In this document: positions 1-10,871 of the stretch, piece after piece
Numbering within the stretch: the first letter of the stretch is position 1
Layout of the letters: the number at the start of each line of letters is the position of its first letter
Source: Rachicladosporium sp. CCFEE 5018
Lineage: Eukaryota > Ascomycota > Dothideomycetes > Cladosporiales > Cladosporiaceae
Assembly (NCBI GenBank): GCA_002077045.2
Contig: KZ111143.1
Location: 62,001 to 126,000 of the forward strand
Direction: 5' to 3'
Length of the DNA stretch: 64,000 bases
Translations under genes and position numbers: made by a program
Notes under the pieces: generated by a model
What the model saw: only the letters and a program-made list of their open reading frames with translations
Told to the model about the DNA's origin: nothing
Databases searched by the model: none

Positions 1-487
1 TCAACGTGCTCTCGACCTTCAACACTGTTCAAGCTTTCCTCCCGCTGGCTGCACCGAATGCTACGATCATCAGCATAACGGCCGCTGCGGCACACATTGC
101 TCCACTGCCGGGCGCGAGCGCCTATGCAGTCGGTAAGGCCGCCACGCTGAAGATGATGGACTACTTCGCGGCGGAGAACCCCAGATTCCACATTGTGAGC
201 ATGCAGCCTGGTACGGTTGCTACGAATATGAGCGCGCAGATGGCAGTCAAAGCGCCCGACTCAGGCAAGTTGCTTGCAAGTAGATGGCCATTATGAGAGC
301 TCGCTGATGACAACGAACAGCTGAGTTGCCTGGTCACTTCTGCGTCTGGTTGGCATCGCCGGAGGCCAGGTTCCTCAAGAACAAGATCGTCTGGGCGAAT
401 TGGGATGTAGACGAGCTGGTCACAAGGTCGGGCGAGATCGAGAACTCGAGGTTGCTCACCTGTGGACTGAATGGAGTTCCAATGTGA
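1..487 (+). CDS. short-chain dehydrogenase/reductase, 3' part only
   Basis: The reading frame is already open at base 3, so the N-terminal Rossmann half lies outside the window. The visible part holds the SDR active-site signature YAVGK (Tyr-x-x-x-Lys) about 45 residues in, followed by a typical PGTVATNM turn. The frame stops unless bases 265-320 are removed. That stretch begins GCAAGT and ends ACAG, so it reads as a 56-base GC-AG intron and joins to a C-terminus containing LPGHFCVWLASPEARF and WANWDVDEL, common in fungal SDRs; the stop is at 485-487. The residue aligning with the catalytic Ser (about 14 before the Tyr) looks like Ala/Thr rather than Ser, which would be odd for an active SDR. 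Substrate cannot be told. Family call is firm; the intron is inferred. Confidence 0.8.
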
Positions 488-905
488 AACAGGTCTGAGA
501 TTGGAGATGCGGAAGTCGAAGATGTCCATGCAGAAGCACATAGTTGGACTGTGCTCGAGTGGTTGGACGGAGAAGCAAACTACGCTCATTGCCTACGGCG
601 TGGCTGTAGCAAGTCGACGACTTGTGGCAGAAGCGCTAATGCAGAGCTGCGGGAGTGTCAAATGTACCCCTGCCTACGATGTGCTTAGATGCTGCAGTAT
701 GGGGTAGATGGAGTATCGTTGTGAGACGTGAGGTAAGGTATCCTGGATGCTGAGAGATTGCCACGAATTGATCGCTGGCAAGGGTGTTTGATTGTCCCAG
801 ACACATCTCGGTACTAAGGATTAACATATCATCTCAAGCCCATTTCTAATGACATTCCACTGCCTGGAGACCAGAGCAACTATTGACGCATCCTCTGACA
901 AGACA
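488..905. other. intergenic, no gene seen
   Basis: Between two convergent genes (SDR on plus, cupin on minus). Short open frames exist on both strands but none has family resemblance or intron logic. Probably 3' UTRs and terminators of both neighbours. Confidence 0.5.
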
Positions 906-1469
906 TCACTTCTCCCCCGTTGACTCGACCGACGTTGTCGTCTCGAGCTCCTTACCACCCACCACCACCGGGTCTGCCGCCACCACGAAGAAGGCCATGC
1001 GGGTCCATTCCGTCTCACTCGGGTTCCGCCACAGATGATTCGTGCCTCGCTGAATGAAGACATCCCCAGGCTTGCCCACTCGAACATCGCCGTCATCCAC
1101 TTGATTCTCGATGGAACCGAGAAGGACGATACTGTAGTCGACGCTATTCGTACGGTGCATTTCGCTCTTGAAGCCGGGCGCGAAGTCGAAGATGCGCATG
1201 TTGGTCCCATTTCTCGTGACGATGTCGGAGGGGTTGAGCGTTCCCGACGTGAACGCCACCACGTCCGCCCCATCGCTCATCTTCGCCGGCGACGTGACTG
1301 TGCCCCACAGCAGGGTGCCGAATATATGCGGCGAAAATTGCCCCCATGAAGGGTTCGCCGAGATGACATCGTCAGGTAGGAATTTAGAGACTCCTTTCTC
1401 GTCGTGTGTGGTGATGTGTCGGCTTGGTGCTGGGAACCCAGACTTATCGTCGGGGGAGAGGGCTGCCAT
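906..1469 (-). CDS. cupin-domain protein
   Basis: An uninterrupted 187-codon frame starting at an ATG at 1469. The C-terminal half is a single-domain cupin barrel: FAPGFKSEMHR, then a strand with IENQVDDGDVRVGKPGDVF, then IQRGTNHLWRNPSETEW. The two conserved cupin motifs, G(x)5HxH-like and GD..x..HxWxN, are recognisable, although the first motif keeps only one clear His. It resembles the second cupin in this window (49069-49685), which shares the same ends: a start followed by ITTHD and a finish with VVGGK. Proteins of this kind are small cytosolic cupins of unknown substrate in fungi. It neighbours an SDR, so a shared small-molecule pathway is possible but unproven. No intron is needed. Confidence 0.75.
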   Translation of the reverse strand: MAALSPDDKSGFPAPSRHITTHDEKGVSKFLPDDVISANPSWGQFSPHIFGTLLWGTVTSPAKMSDGADVVAFTSGTLNPSDIVTRNGTNMRIFDFAPGFKSEMHRTNSVDYSIVLLGSIENQVDDGDVRVGKPGDVFIQRGTNHLWRNPSETEWTRMAFFVVAADPVVVGGKELETTTSVESTGEK

Positions 1470-2053
1470 GTTGTTGACTCCTGGTGGACCTGATGCTTCC
1501 GCTATGGAATGAGACCTTTGACTTTCACTCGATTCGAAGCTGTATCACTACATATGGGGTGAAGCACCCTCATCTTAACGCCGGGATCTACGACTGACGG
1601 GTTCGTAAGCCACCGCGTGCTATTAGCAATCAACGACGGAGCAGTTGGTGCACTTAGTCTGATGAGCCACCTGCAGCGTCCGTCGAGCCACGGGCGTTCA
1701 AGTTTCGTCCATTCTCGGCTCCGCGCGGCAGAATCTCGGAGGAATATACACTCAACTAGAGGAATCTAAGTCATGTGCCATGCTCATCAACTTACAATAT
1801 TCGACCAGCGTCACGCTGCTTCATCACATACCGGAACACGTACCTGGATCGTTCCTATTGGCAATCCTACAACTCAAAATCGATTGCACATACTGTACAG
1901 TCTTTGCTGTAGGACACCGTTCCAGCGATGAGTGTGCCATATCACATACGTCAACATCGCCGACGGTGGCCGTGATAGTGAAACTTGCTTGGTGACTCTG
2001 CAGATGCAGTGCACGTCGATCGACTTGTTATGTAGTGCTCGTGTTCTTCTACC
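1470..2053. other. intergenic, no gene seen
   Basis: Upstream of the cupin and downstream of the minus-strand 7TM gene. I found no coherent coding frame, RNA gene or repeat. It presumably holds the cupin promoter near 1470-1700 and the 3' UTR of the membrane protein near 2053. Confidence 0.45.
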
Positions 2054-3103
2054 TCATCCCGACACTCCCGACTCAACGGACTCTTTCAAATCGTTCTGCT
2101 CCTCTACACCTCTGGACTGACTGTAGCAGTGAGTTTTGCTGCTGTCACCGGGCACTATGAAGAGCAAGTCTACGCGCGCGATGACGAATAGTAGCAGGAC
2201 CAGGACTTCCGGCACGAAGTCGAAGCAGTAGAAGGAGGCTTTTGAGTCGTACCTGAGCCGGTCAAAATGTTATTAAACGTCTGCACGAAATGGATATGCC
2301 TACGTACCATGCCGGTGTCGTTACCGACCTAGGTGTCATATATGTGGTGCCAGCTCGGAATCCAGCAATGATGATACCAAGTGAGCTCGTCACAACCAGG
2401 ATGAGCGTCTTGAGCTCGGTAGTCCCATGGCCGAACTGCTCGGCGTGAGGAGAGCGCTTGGGCAGATAGGTGGATAGCAAGAGGGCGATGGGTAACATTG
2501 CGATGAACAGAAGGTAACTGGTCGCGAACAGGTAAACATCCCGACAGACGTTGCGAGTGTGCTGATCGAGCGTATAGAAACTCAGAACGATGGTCGAAAT
2601 GGTCATGACGAGGACGACTCCGATCACAGCGTATAGGCTTTTGATTGCAACGCTCAACCAACGCTTCCAGCCGATCTCTGGTTGCTTCGCCCTCAGGATA
2701 CGTTGCGCGAAGACCACGTTGACGATATAGATGAGAAGAGTTCCAGCGTTCAAGAGGATCTCTGCCGCGATCACAAGACTGACATTGTCGAGATTGTATG
2801 CCCAAGCGATGCGCAGAGAGCAGGTGATCGTCCGTACGTTGCAAAACCCTCCGAGTAGTCCAGAGATGATGAACTTGTGATTTCTGCGTCGATTGAGTCG
2901 GAAGATCGTTATGTTTGTGGCCGCAAGGCAAAAGTATACGAAGAGGAAGACTGCGGTCACGGGTACATCGAGGGTCTTGTTGGGCACTCCACCAACGCTG
3001 GCGGTATCTGGCGCATACGGTGGCTCTCCAGCAGTCAGTGTGATTGAACAGGCGTTTGAGGGTGAATACTAACACGCTGGGGGAAGCTTGGGGGGCTTGC
3101 CAT
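2054..3103 (-). CDS. seven-transmembrane membrane protein of a fungal GPCR-like family
   Basis: Three exons fit: 3103-3076 (starts MASPPSFPQ), 3025-2308 and 2252-2054. Introns 3026-3075 and 2253-2307 have GTGTTA...GAG and GTACGT...CAG ends and join in frame. The second splice restores PAWYDSKASFY followed by another hydrophobic helix, matching what this family carries at that place. The protein has a Pro-rich N-terminus and about seven hydrophobic segments (for example VTAVFLFVYFCLAATNITIF near residue 35), with basic loops and a hydrophilic tail. Such proteins are annotated in Sordariomycetes and Dothideomycetes as family-C-like GPCR or as hypothetical integral membrane proteins. The role is unknown. 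The first exon is the least certain part. Confidence 0.65.
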
Positions 3104-3535
3104 CGATGACGAGGCGGCAAGACGGCCTCGTCAATAGTGCTAAGAAGTAAAGATTCTGCAGCGCTCGTTAAGAAAAGGCATCTGTGTTGGTTCGGCGGCT
3201 GGCGCTTTTTGGGTGCGATTGTTGCACCTTTCTTGGACGAAGCCTTTTGATTAGGCATCATCGGAGCCTCCTGGTCATCTGCCACCATATCGCTATCACG
3301 CCGTTGCTATTAGAAATCCATCATCAATCAATGAGATCCCAGAACTTACTGTCTTACCCAAGTTCGCCGTTTCGTGCAATTTCATCCGCTTGCGCCCCAA
3401 CTCTCGTCCGTTTTCGCGCCGAAATATCCATAACGTTCGGCTACCCGATCATTTTGGTCCATCCTCTCACACTCCATCTTTCTCTCAAGTTCAGCCTCGC
3501 GCAATCAGTGTTTCGGAACGCGCGCGCTCCAAGAC
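3104..3535. promoter_or_regulatory. divergent promoter region
   Basis: Shared 5' region between the minus-strand 7TM gene and the plus-strand Zn2Cys6 regulator. The stretch before 3536 is pyrimidine-rich on the plus strand (e.g. around 3470-3490), as is usual ahead of fungal transcription starts. No specific operator was recognised. Confidence 0.4.
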
Positions 3536-5874
3536 ATGAATGCGGATTCGACGATGCAAGACGACGCACCGCACAAGTTTCGTCGCGGGACGCAGAGGCG
3601 TGTATCACCCACTCCAATCTTGGCAATAAAGTATCATCAAGCTGACATCTGGGTAGCTGTATCGAATGTCAGCATGGTGTACTACCATTTCGTGCATTGC
3701 TGAACATTCACAGGCCGGCAACGGAAGATTCGCTGCTTGTGGCCATCCGCAGAGGCACAGTCGTGTCGACATTGTTCGGAGCGCAATCGAGCATGCGAGC
3801 TTCAAACAGTCGCAGCCCGAAACGTTGATTCGCTGAGGCTAGGCTCTCGGGAGCGTATTGCACGGCTTGAAGAGCGCATTGCGCGGCTCGAGGGAAAGCA
3901 CACAAGCCTTTCGAGATATGTGAAGGCTCAGCGGCCCAATACACCACTTGCTGCACTTGAGCCTATGTTTGACGAGGCGACTGAAGGTAGGCATAGCGAG
4001 CACATCGACATCGACTCGGAATCAGAAATGTCGGATCAAGTAGCGAGCACGGTAAGCGAGTGACAGCTACAGACCTTCGACATATCTGTCACTATCGCTG
4101 ACGGCTATGCTCAACACTTCCAGCCATCGCATCTTCGGGTACTTTTCAACCACAGTCTGCTCAACGTCCGAGAGCATGCTCCGCGACACTTACCCAAACT
4201 CCCCGAGGGGCGGCTGTCCCGAGCAAGGAATACGCTCCAGGCTCTGATGGTCTCTAAAGAGAACGCCAATGTTCTTGTAGCACAAGCTATGGAATGGCTG
4301 ACGTGGGCGAACTCAATCGCACCTCTGGTTTTCATTGCTAGGACGAAGGATGAGCTCATGCTGGACTGGGACCAAGTAAGGGGACTTGATGCACAACCAG
4401 CAGCAATAGCCGCCGTCCTTTTGATCACGGCTCAGGCGATCCACCTCACGCCACAGAGCTCTCTACACGGCCAGCTGATCGATGCATCAGCATACTCTCA
4501 AGCCGTCTCAGATGCGATCGAGACTTGCATAGTGAACGACGATGTGTTCGCAGGAACGCTGGAGGGCATCGAAGTCTCCTTGCTCTTCCAACGACTGTAG
4601 GTATAGTGCTAAAATCTTGGACATTCGCTTACTGACTTCGAAGGCATTTTGCGCATGCTAGGTTCCAGAAAGTCTGGCTCGGTCTTCGCCGTACAATCGC
4701 CCTCGCAGAGATCATCGGATTGCCTCGTGCTTCTGACACGTCCTCCACGGATCGATCTGGGGAGTCTGGCCGGACTCGAAATGGACAGACCCGTGAAGAA
4801 GCCGGTGCCTTACTTTGGCAATCGGCCTGCACAATGGAACGACTAGCGGGCTGCATGTTCGGTCTCCCCATAACTGCCAGGATGGCTCCGTTTCCAATAG
4901 ATCGACCGGTCTTTGTAGGCACGCATCTCGTTCCCCAAGCGTACTTCTGCCGCTTGGCAGATATCGCCGGCAAGATCCCAGCGCTGGACGATCTCTCCGT
5001 CAAAGAACGGTCGTCGCGTCAAGTCTGTGACATGGTGTTGAGCATAGATCAAGAGTTTCGAGAATTGACAAGTCTCGCGCCCATGTCTTGGTGGGACGTG
5101 CGTCCGAATCACAAGAAGATCACACTGGATCTGGTCCTCCAGTATTTCCAGCAATACTTTACAGCGAGGGCGCACCTGCAGCTCGCCGTCCACAACGATC
5201 GAAGCAACACATACGCCTATAGTCACATGGTCTGCACCGAAGTTTGTCGAGATCTGGCTGTCCGTTACGCTGTACTACGCCCTCTGGTGCTAGGCGGGTT
5301 CTTTCCGGTACGATTGTTCGACGTGCAAGCACTCACCGCTGCAGTCTTCCTCCTTCATACGTGTTATAGTCCAGGCAGCTCGCAACAAATGGACTCATCC
5401 CGAACACCACCTTCTCTTGTGCTGATACAGCAAGTCGTAGACAGCATGGACTTGGCGTCAAAGGCAACTGGGGGCGGGCAATTCGCCCAAGAGGCTGCAC
5501 GTACTATACGATCACTGTCCGCACTTCTGAGTAACAACAACTCGAGAAACTCACGATACGTCAGCCTGAGGGTGCCTCTGCTGGGTAGGATACATATCAG
5601 GCGACAAGACCCAATGTCGGAGGGATCATCGACTGGCAACTCTGCTCTACCACCTCAGATGCAAGGAACCCAACGTGCAGCCTCTATGCGGGTCCCGGAA
5701 ACTGGTGCACTTGCCAGCGCGATGCCGTTGGATGGGGTGACGACTGATCCAAACAGCTGGCTCATGGAGATCTCTGGAGTGCTGCCATTCCTAGCGCACG
5801 ATGCTTACGGCCCAGACCAATGGCAGATGCTTGGTGATTTCGATACAGGCGGCTTTAACTTTGAGCAGAGATGA
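3536..5874 (+). CDS. Zn2Cys6 transcription factor with fungal-specific TF domain
   Basis: Exons, as far as they can be placed: 3536-3598 (approximate end), 3657-3667, 3714-4051, 4124-4596, 4644-5874. The N-terminus reads KFRRGTQR and then the binuclear zinc cluster is assembled across two introns: CIEC from an 11-base exon, then RQRKIRC and CRHCSERNRAC. This gives the C-x2-C-x6-C...C-x2-C-x6-C spacing when the intron 3668-3713 is removed. A coiled coil follows the cluster (RERIARLEERIARLE). The long C-terminal part has the fungal transcription-factor domain, with KVWLGLRRTIALAEIIGL after the 4597-4643 intron. Frame at the exon 1/exon 2 junction fails by one base with a GT donor; either a weak GC donor at 3598 or a missing base explains it. 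It is nuclear; the target pathway is unknown. Confidence 0.75.
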
Positions 5875-6143
5875 CGCCGAAGTCAGTCGCTTGGAGTTGT
5901 TTCTGAAGAGGGTTCAAGTCGCGACCACACAAGGTTCTACTGTCAAGTGAGCTTCTAGTGTCCGACACGTGGCGCCGACAGTAGATGTGAGCGTGCGTGG
6001 GCGGCCATATGGGAAGTACTGCAGCCGAGATGAGCCCGACATTATGTCTACATCGCTGTATCGTTGGCGAGTAGAACGGCGTCCTGTCCTTGCCCCAGCG
6101 CAGCGACGAACGCCGATGGCATCGCTTTCCACAAGTTGGTCTC

Positions 6144-7740
6144 CTACCCGCTTCCATTTCTGACCGGGACTTGCGACACCGCCGGCCGCAGTGTCATGGT
6201 AAGACCTTCCATGATCACTCGCATGGGCTTGATCGCTGGCTCTTCTCGGGTTTGCTTTATCGCTCGTCTAGTAGCAGCAGGGCTGATCTGCGTTGTACTC
6301 GACTCCGCAGCGTCACGAGGATACAGCTGCACGACCCTTGCGATGTAGCCTTTGGATGGTCCTTCACACTTCGTGACATTCGTAACGCCGCAGGTGCGCA
6401 ATAGACCGTCGCGCCGCTCCCCACGTGCGTCGGGCGCAGAGTCAGTCACCCTTGCGTCCAACATAGCTTCTCTGATCCATCCATCCACTGGTTTGCCTGT
6501 CGTTCGTTAGTGTTCGACCAGATTCGATGAATCCGGCCGGCTATCTTACGACCATCATAGCCATTGTATAGCATGACACTCTGGTTGTCAAAGGGTCCAC
6601 CGTCGATCAGCCCCATAGACATGATGACTTACTCAGACACTTGTACGTGATTGGTGGTGTCTGAGACTTGGATCAGTCTAGTTCCTATGCCAGACGAATC
6701 TCGCGCTTGTACTTGGCCAATGCCTCTCTGAGAGACCGATGTCGCTGAACCTGCATCAGCCGTTAGCATACTCGCGTGTTTTGTTCTGCAACGACCTACG
6801 TACAGTATGTTAATCCGGGCTGGATTGTTGAGATCTTTGAAGGTCGGTTCAGCTTGCTCACTCGTTTTGCTAACGTTCTCGAATGCGGCGGTGTACCCTT
6901 CGATATCCTGAGGGCGGAGGATGATCGTGGGATCCTTATAATTGAGGTTGTCGTACATGCCAGGCCGCTGGTGTTCATGAAGCAGACCAATGGCGTGACC
7001 AAGCTCGTGGGCCATATTGATGACCGCAAGGCGAGTGAAGTACTCGTCCCAATCCAGCTCGAGCAGAGTCTGAGGGATCCTCTGGCTTCCAGCGACGTAC
7101 GGGATGCGTAAAGATAGGGTATGATGCCATAGCAATGCCGACGTGTACATGAAGCCGACGGAGCAAAGGGAGTGGCTGTCTGTGGGAGCGAGGGTGATAT
7201 TGCGCGTGCGTTGCTGATCGATTCCAAACTCGTTGCATAGACATCTAGTGTTCCCACCTCACGGCGTTGCCGGTGCGATCACCAACGACGACTGCTGTAC
7301 CGCCGGTGTCCCTGTGTTCGTGAGCCTCCGAAAGGTGTACAAGAGTGTGGTGATAGCGTACAAAACATTGCAGCAGCTTGGAAGAGGACCCATAGCGCGT
7401 CCACGGCTTCTACATCGTCAACGCAGTAACGCAACACATGGCGTCCCGACCTGTTGAACAGTCTGTACACTTCAGAACCTGACCGAAGGCATGATGCAGC
7501 GAATTGACTTACCTGGGCATGGCACCGAAAAGCTTGTAGACTTCAGCTATTGGGTTGCCCTGCTTTCGAGCATCATACCCAGCTCCAGTGACGATGCTGA
7601 AGAAGCGCTTGAGTCTCCTGATTGAGAGCGTACCACGATGTCGCTGCGCAGGGAAGCTGAGTTGACCGGTGATGAGGTCCGACATGAGCATGAAAACGGT
7701 TGCGATTGAAAGTTGAAATCAAGAGAAGCACCGTTCTCAT
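6144..7740 (-). pseudogene. astacin-like metallopeptidase, copy A (broken)
   Basis: Fourth and last copy of the array in the direction of transcription. The zinc site is present: HELGHAIGLLHEHQRPG (HExxHxxGxxH with the HEHQR extension), with a Met-turn SVMLY near 6560 and a C-terminal part ending LRPAVSQVPVRNG. Exon order parallels copy B. Two lesions are visible. A TGA at 7259-7261 falls in frame in the exon after the intron ending at 7308, at the spot where copy B has Arg-Glu-Cys. The signal-peptide start (MRTVLLLIS, ATG at 7740) is also out of frame with the following KRFFSIVTGAGYDARK segment. Family: secreted M12A-type zinc peptidase. Exact exon edges are uncertain. With two independent breaks I call it a pseudogene, unless the assembly is wrong here. 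Confidence 0.65.
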
Positions 7741-8195
7741 TTGCATGGCGCGTTAGCGAGAATCTACTATAGAACTGCGCCGCAGTCGTAGAGCATGGGC
7801 TGATCCAACGAACTCCAGCAGCCCTGCGTTGATCAGTATAGTCGTTGTGGGTTGTATCAGAGCATGTTGGCACACATAGTTCGCTAAATGTATACCCTCG
7901 TGTCAGCAGGTGCCGCGATACAAGCGGAGCGTTAACGCCAGATTACTCGAGTAGAAAAGCGCAGCATTAAATGAGGTAACATGATCAATCACGAGAGATG
8001 AAGATCAACGTTAGAGGAACCTCCTTCGTCCGAGTATCTCAGCGAACCAATTTCGTTCGTGCGGCTCCAAACCTCTGACAGATCGAGACCACGATGTCTC
8101 CTGCTGCCGCTGCAGGTCTCCCATGCGCGTTCTGTGCGTCTATCGACGAAGAGATCTGGACATGAGATTTCTCAGCCGCAGGCACAGTAACAGTC
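7741..8195. other. spacer between array copies A and B
   Basis: No coding frame with family resemblance. It would hold the promoter of copy A and the 3' end of copy B. I see no transposon ends or long repeats in it. Confidence 0.4.
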
Positions 8196-10043
8196 TTATC
8201 CATCGGTTCCGTGCTTCGCAACGTTGTTGTCACATAGCGTGTAGCAGCGATACCCATGTGGTCCACTCTGCGCAAGATCTACTTCGTGATGCATTAGCGA
8301 GCTTCCACATGATACCAACGGGCTTCCCACCGTATCGTAGTCCAAATCTGCACTTTTCTGTGCAAGGTATCCAGAAGGATACCCATTATAGTCACCTTTG
8401 GACGGCGTCTGCGGTGCCACTGGTCGTACGGTCCTCGAGACGTCGCCTCTGATTACGACCATTGGCTTATAAGCTGATCCCACCGCGACTCGCTGCAGCG
8501 CTCGATCTTCAAGCAAGTCCCTGGGAGTCGTCGGACCCCTAGCAGGATATAGCGCGAGTATCCGAGCAATATCGCCATCAGATGGTCCGGTACATTTCCG
8601 GGGATCTGGGGTGCCACACGGATGGATCTGATTGTACCGGCGACCTTGAGGCCAATCGAGGTTGTCCTCCCAGGTCTTGAGATCGCGTATGATAGACCCC
8701 CTGGCTTCGCCCTTACCATCCACGCTGAATGGATTAGCGCAATTAGGAGACAGATTTCCAGCGATGTGACTACATACGATACGCCTGTGGTCGAACTGTA
8801 GATCATGACACTCTTGAGGTCTACAGGTCCGCCGCTGGCATAGAACATGTGTTCCATTTCACCGTTGTCGATGGGTGCCCATGCTCCGGCTTCTGTGTCT
8901 GGGTCAGCGGGCCGTAAAGACCTTTGCGCCATTCAATGTCTCACCTGGCCAATGCTTGTCGACCAAGGAAAGGTTCCGCAGTCTGCATTATAGTTCATTA
9001 TCTTATTCAGCGCGTTGCTGACACTCCTCCTGCTTACAGAGCCCAGATCCGCGCGGGTCCATCGAGTCCATCAAAGGCTGGCTCATTCGTCATGTTCCTG
9101 ATCTTCTTGAACGTGACATTATAGCCACGAATATACTGCGGTCGGAAGATGATACTTGGGTCCCTTGCACCCCACGCATCGTACACCCCTGGACGTTGGT
9201 GCTTGTGGAGCAAGCCGAAACAGTGGCCAAGCTCATGTGCAACAGTGAGATTATTGTCTGCTGCAAACCAATCGTGGAAGTCCTGGTCATCGTCCGTCTC
9301 GATCGGCTCTGCAAGTTGCTTGAGGAAACGACGGACAAAGAACAATCTGTTTAGCCAAGGATCATGAGGGGAACTGGAGTTTGTGTTGAAACCAAGTGTA
9401 CAGTTCGAAATTAGCGTCGCATTCTCGCTGTACATGAGCTTTAACACTCGCCTCTTGTTGATTCCGGGCGTCGAACATAGACAGTCAGTTGTCGCTCCGC
9501 ACTCCCTTGCAGGCGCTATCCTGATCGAAGACGCAGTATTATTGTCCGAAAGTGCTGGTTGCCCTGTTGAATGCGTTAGATATTAACGGGGGTCCGACTA
9601 TGTACGGAAGACCATACAAAAGGCCCAGGCACCGATGAACTCGACTCGCATTTGTGACATGGTGTACTCGTCTTCGAAGCAGTACCGTAGGACACGCTTC
9701 CCAGAGTGTGGCGCACACTCTTGGAGAAGCACTGTTAGCGCGCGATATGATCAGTAATTTTCGTCGGGTTGTGGCAGAACCTACCTGGCCAGGGCTGCTC
9801 TTTTCGGACCCTCTCGCCTTTCAGTCGAATAGCTGCTGTGTACTCGTCGTCCGTCACTACACTGATGTAGCGCTTCAGGAACTTTTCATCGAGATAAGCG
9901 GCGCTAGCCACGATGGGGCGTGTGACTTGTCGGAGTCTCGTTACGAAGTCATTCCGAGAGTATCGGTGGTAGGTGGACAGAGTAGTGAGGACCAGGACCG
10001 CAAGTCTCAAGATTGTGAGGAGACGCATGGTAGGAACCCCCAT
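8196..10043 (-). CDS. astacin-like secreted metallopeptidase, copy B (intact)
   Basis: Six exons read without a break: 10043-9785, 9731-9618, 9563-9038, 8982-8945, 8892-8778, 8724-8196 (1581 bases, 526 residues; a second ATG at 10028 would give 521). Every intron has GT...AG ends and phases agree. The product starts with a hydrophobic signal sequence (MRLLTILRLAVLVLTTLS), then a propeptide-like region containing KRYISVVTDDEY, a Cys-rich part (CGATTDCLCSTPG) and the zinc site HELGHCFGLLHKHQRPG. The Met-turn is SVMIY and a C-terminal domain contains CTGPSDGDIARILALYP. In astacins the three His bind zinc and Glu is catalytic; the Met-turn Tyr is also kept here. The usual E after the third His is K. 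It is likely secreted. Substrate is unknown. Confidence 0.75.
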
Positions 10044-10384
10044 GTGCGTGATGTGTCGACGATACCGTATATGGTAACATGGAGGAGCTACAGATCGACC
10101 ATTGGCGCGTGAATGTGGTTTGCTGGCTGTGTGTGGTAAACGTGACAGCCGATCCGTCTGTACTATGCGCCCATGCAATCACGTACTCCGATGTTACCGA
10201 CTGCTACCCTTGATGCTATGGAGCAGACATGACTGCATGAAATCGTGCCTCTTACACTCCTCCACCTGCCGATGCCTGGTGATTTTCATTGCCGATGATC
10301 TCGAAATCCTGACACTTTCAGCAAATTGCCCGCCGTAGCGATCATCGGGTCCCTGCGTCCGTTGCAGCACGAAATACGTCCTCA

Positions 10385-10560
10385 AGCTCATTCGTTTTGC
10401 AGATCCTGGTGATAGGGAAGCTTTCGGCTTCTTGCAAGCCTCACTGCCAAAGTGCATCGGTGTTGGTGACGGCAGCGGTCGAAGAGCTGCAGAGTGTTTG
10501 CCAAGGCTGACACGCATGGGCCGCCAATGCGTGGCATTAGACGGAAGTACCTTCGCACCC
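10385..10560 (-). pseudogene. detached C-terminal fragment of an astacin-like gene
   Basis: On the minus strand the frame around ATG 10517 reads WRPMRVSLG...LRPLP, then a His/Phe-Gly-Ser stretch and KKPKASL. Copy C carries WRPMRVSLG, LRPLPSQPPLRFGSDEYKK and LKASV at the matching places near 10970-11105. Nothing resembling the zinc site lies next to it, so this is a duplicated 3' end sitting between copies B and C. It has drifted after the first 20 residues or so. No function is implied. Confidence 0.6.
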
Positions 10561-10871
10561 TGCGATGGATTGGCTCGTCACTTACTCCGAGCCAACAGAT
10601 CAAGAGACCACAACTGAGCAATTCGAGCCAAGTCGCCCGCCGAGTGAACGCACGCAACAGGGTGCGAAGTACCGCACAGGTAGCAGTTGCTATGCACTAC
10701 GAAGAGCCAGATATCACCACGTGCTTCGAATCTTCAATCATGCATAGCATCTGTAGTCAATGTCAGAGCGTAAGGGATTACGACGCAAAGCAAGCTCTGA
10801 TGCTATGCATCGCTAACAGTCGCGACAGATCCGAGAACGCAGTCAAGGCCCACCGTGAGAGCGCTGCATTT

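Noticed and set aside
2329..3288. 319-codon frame on minus
   Set aside because: It overlaps the 7TM gene in another frame, is rich in Arg/His/Pro without any family motif, and the hydrophobic frame is clearly the coding one.
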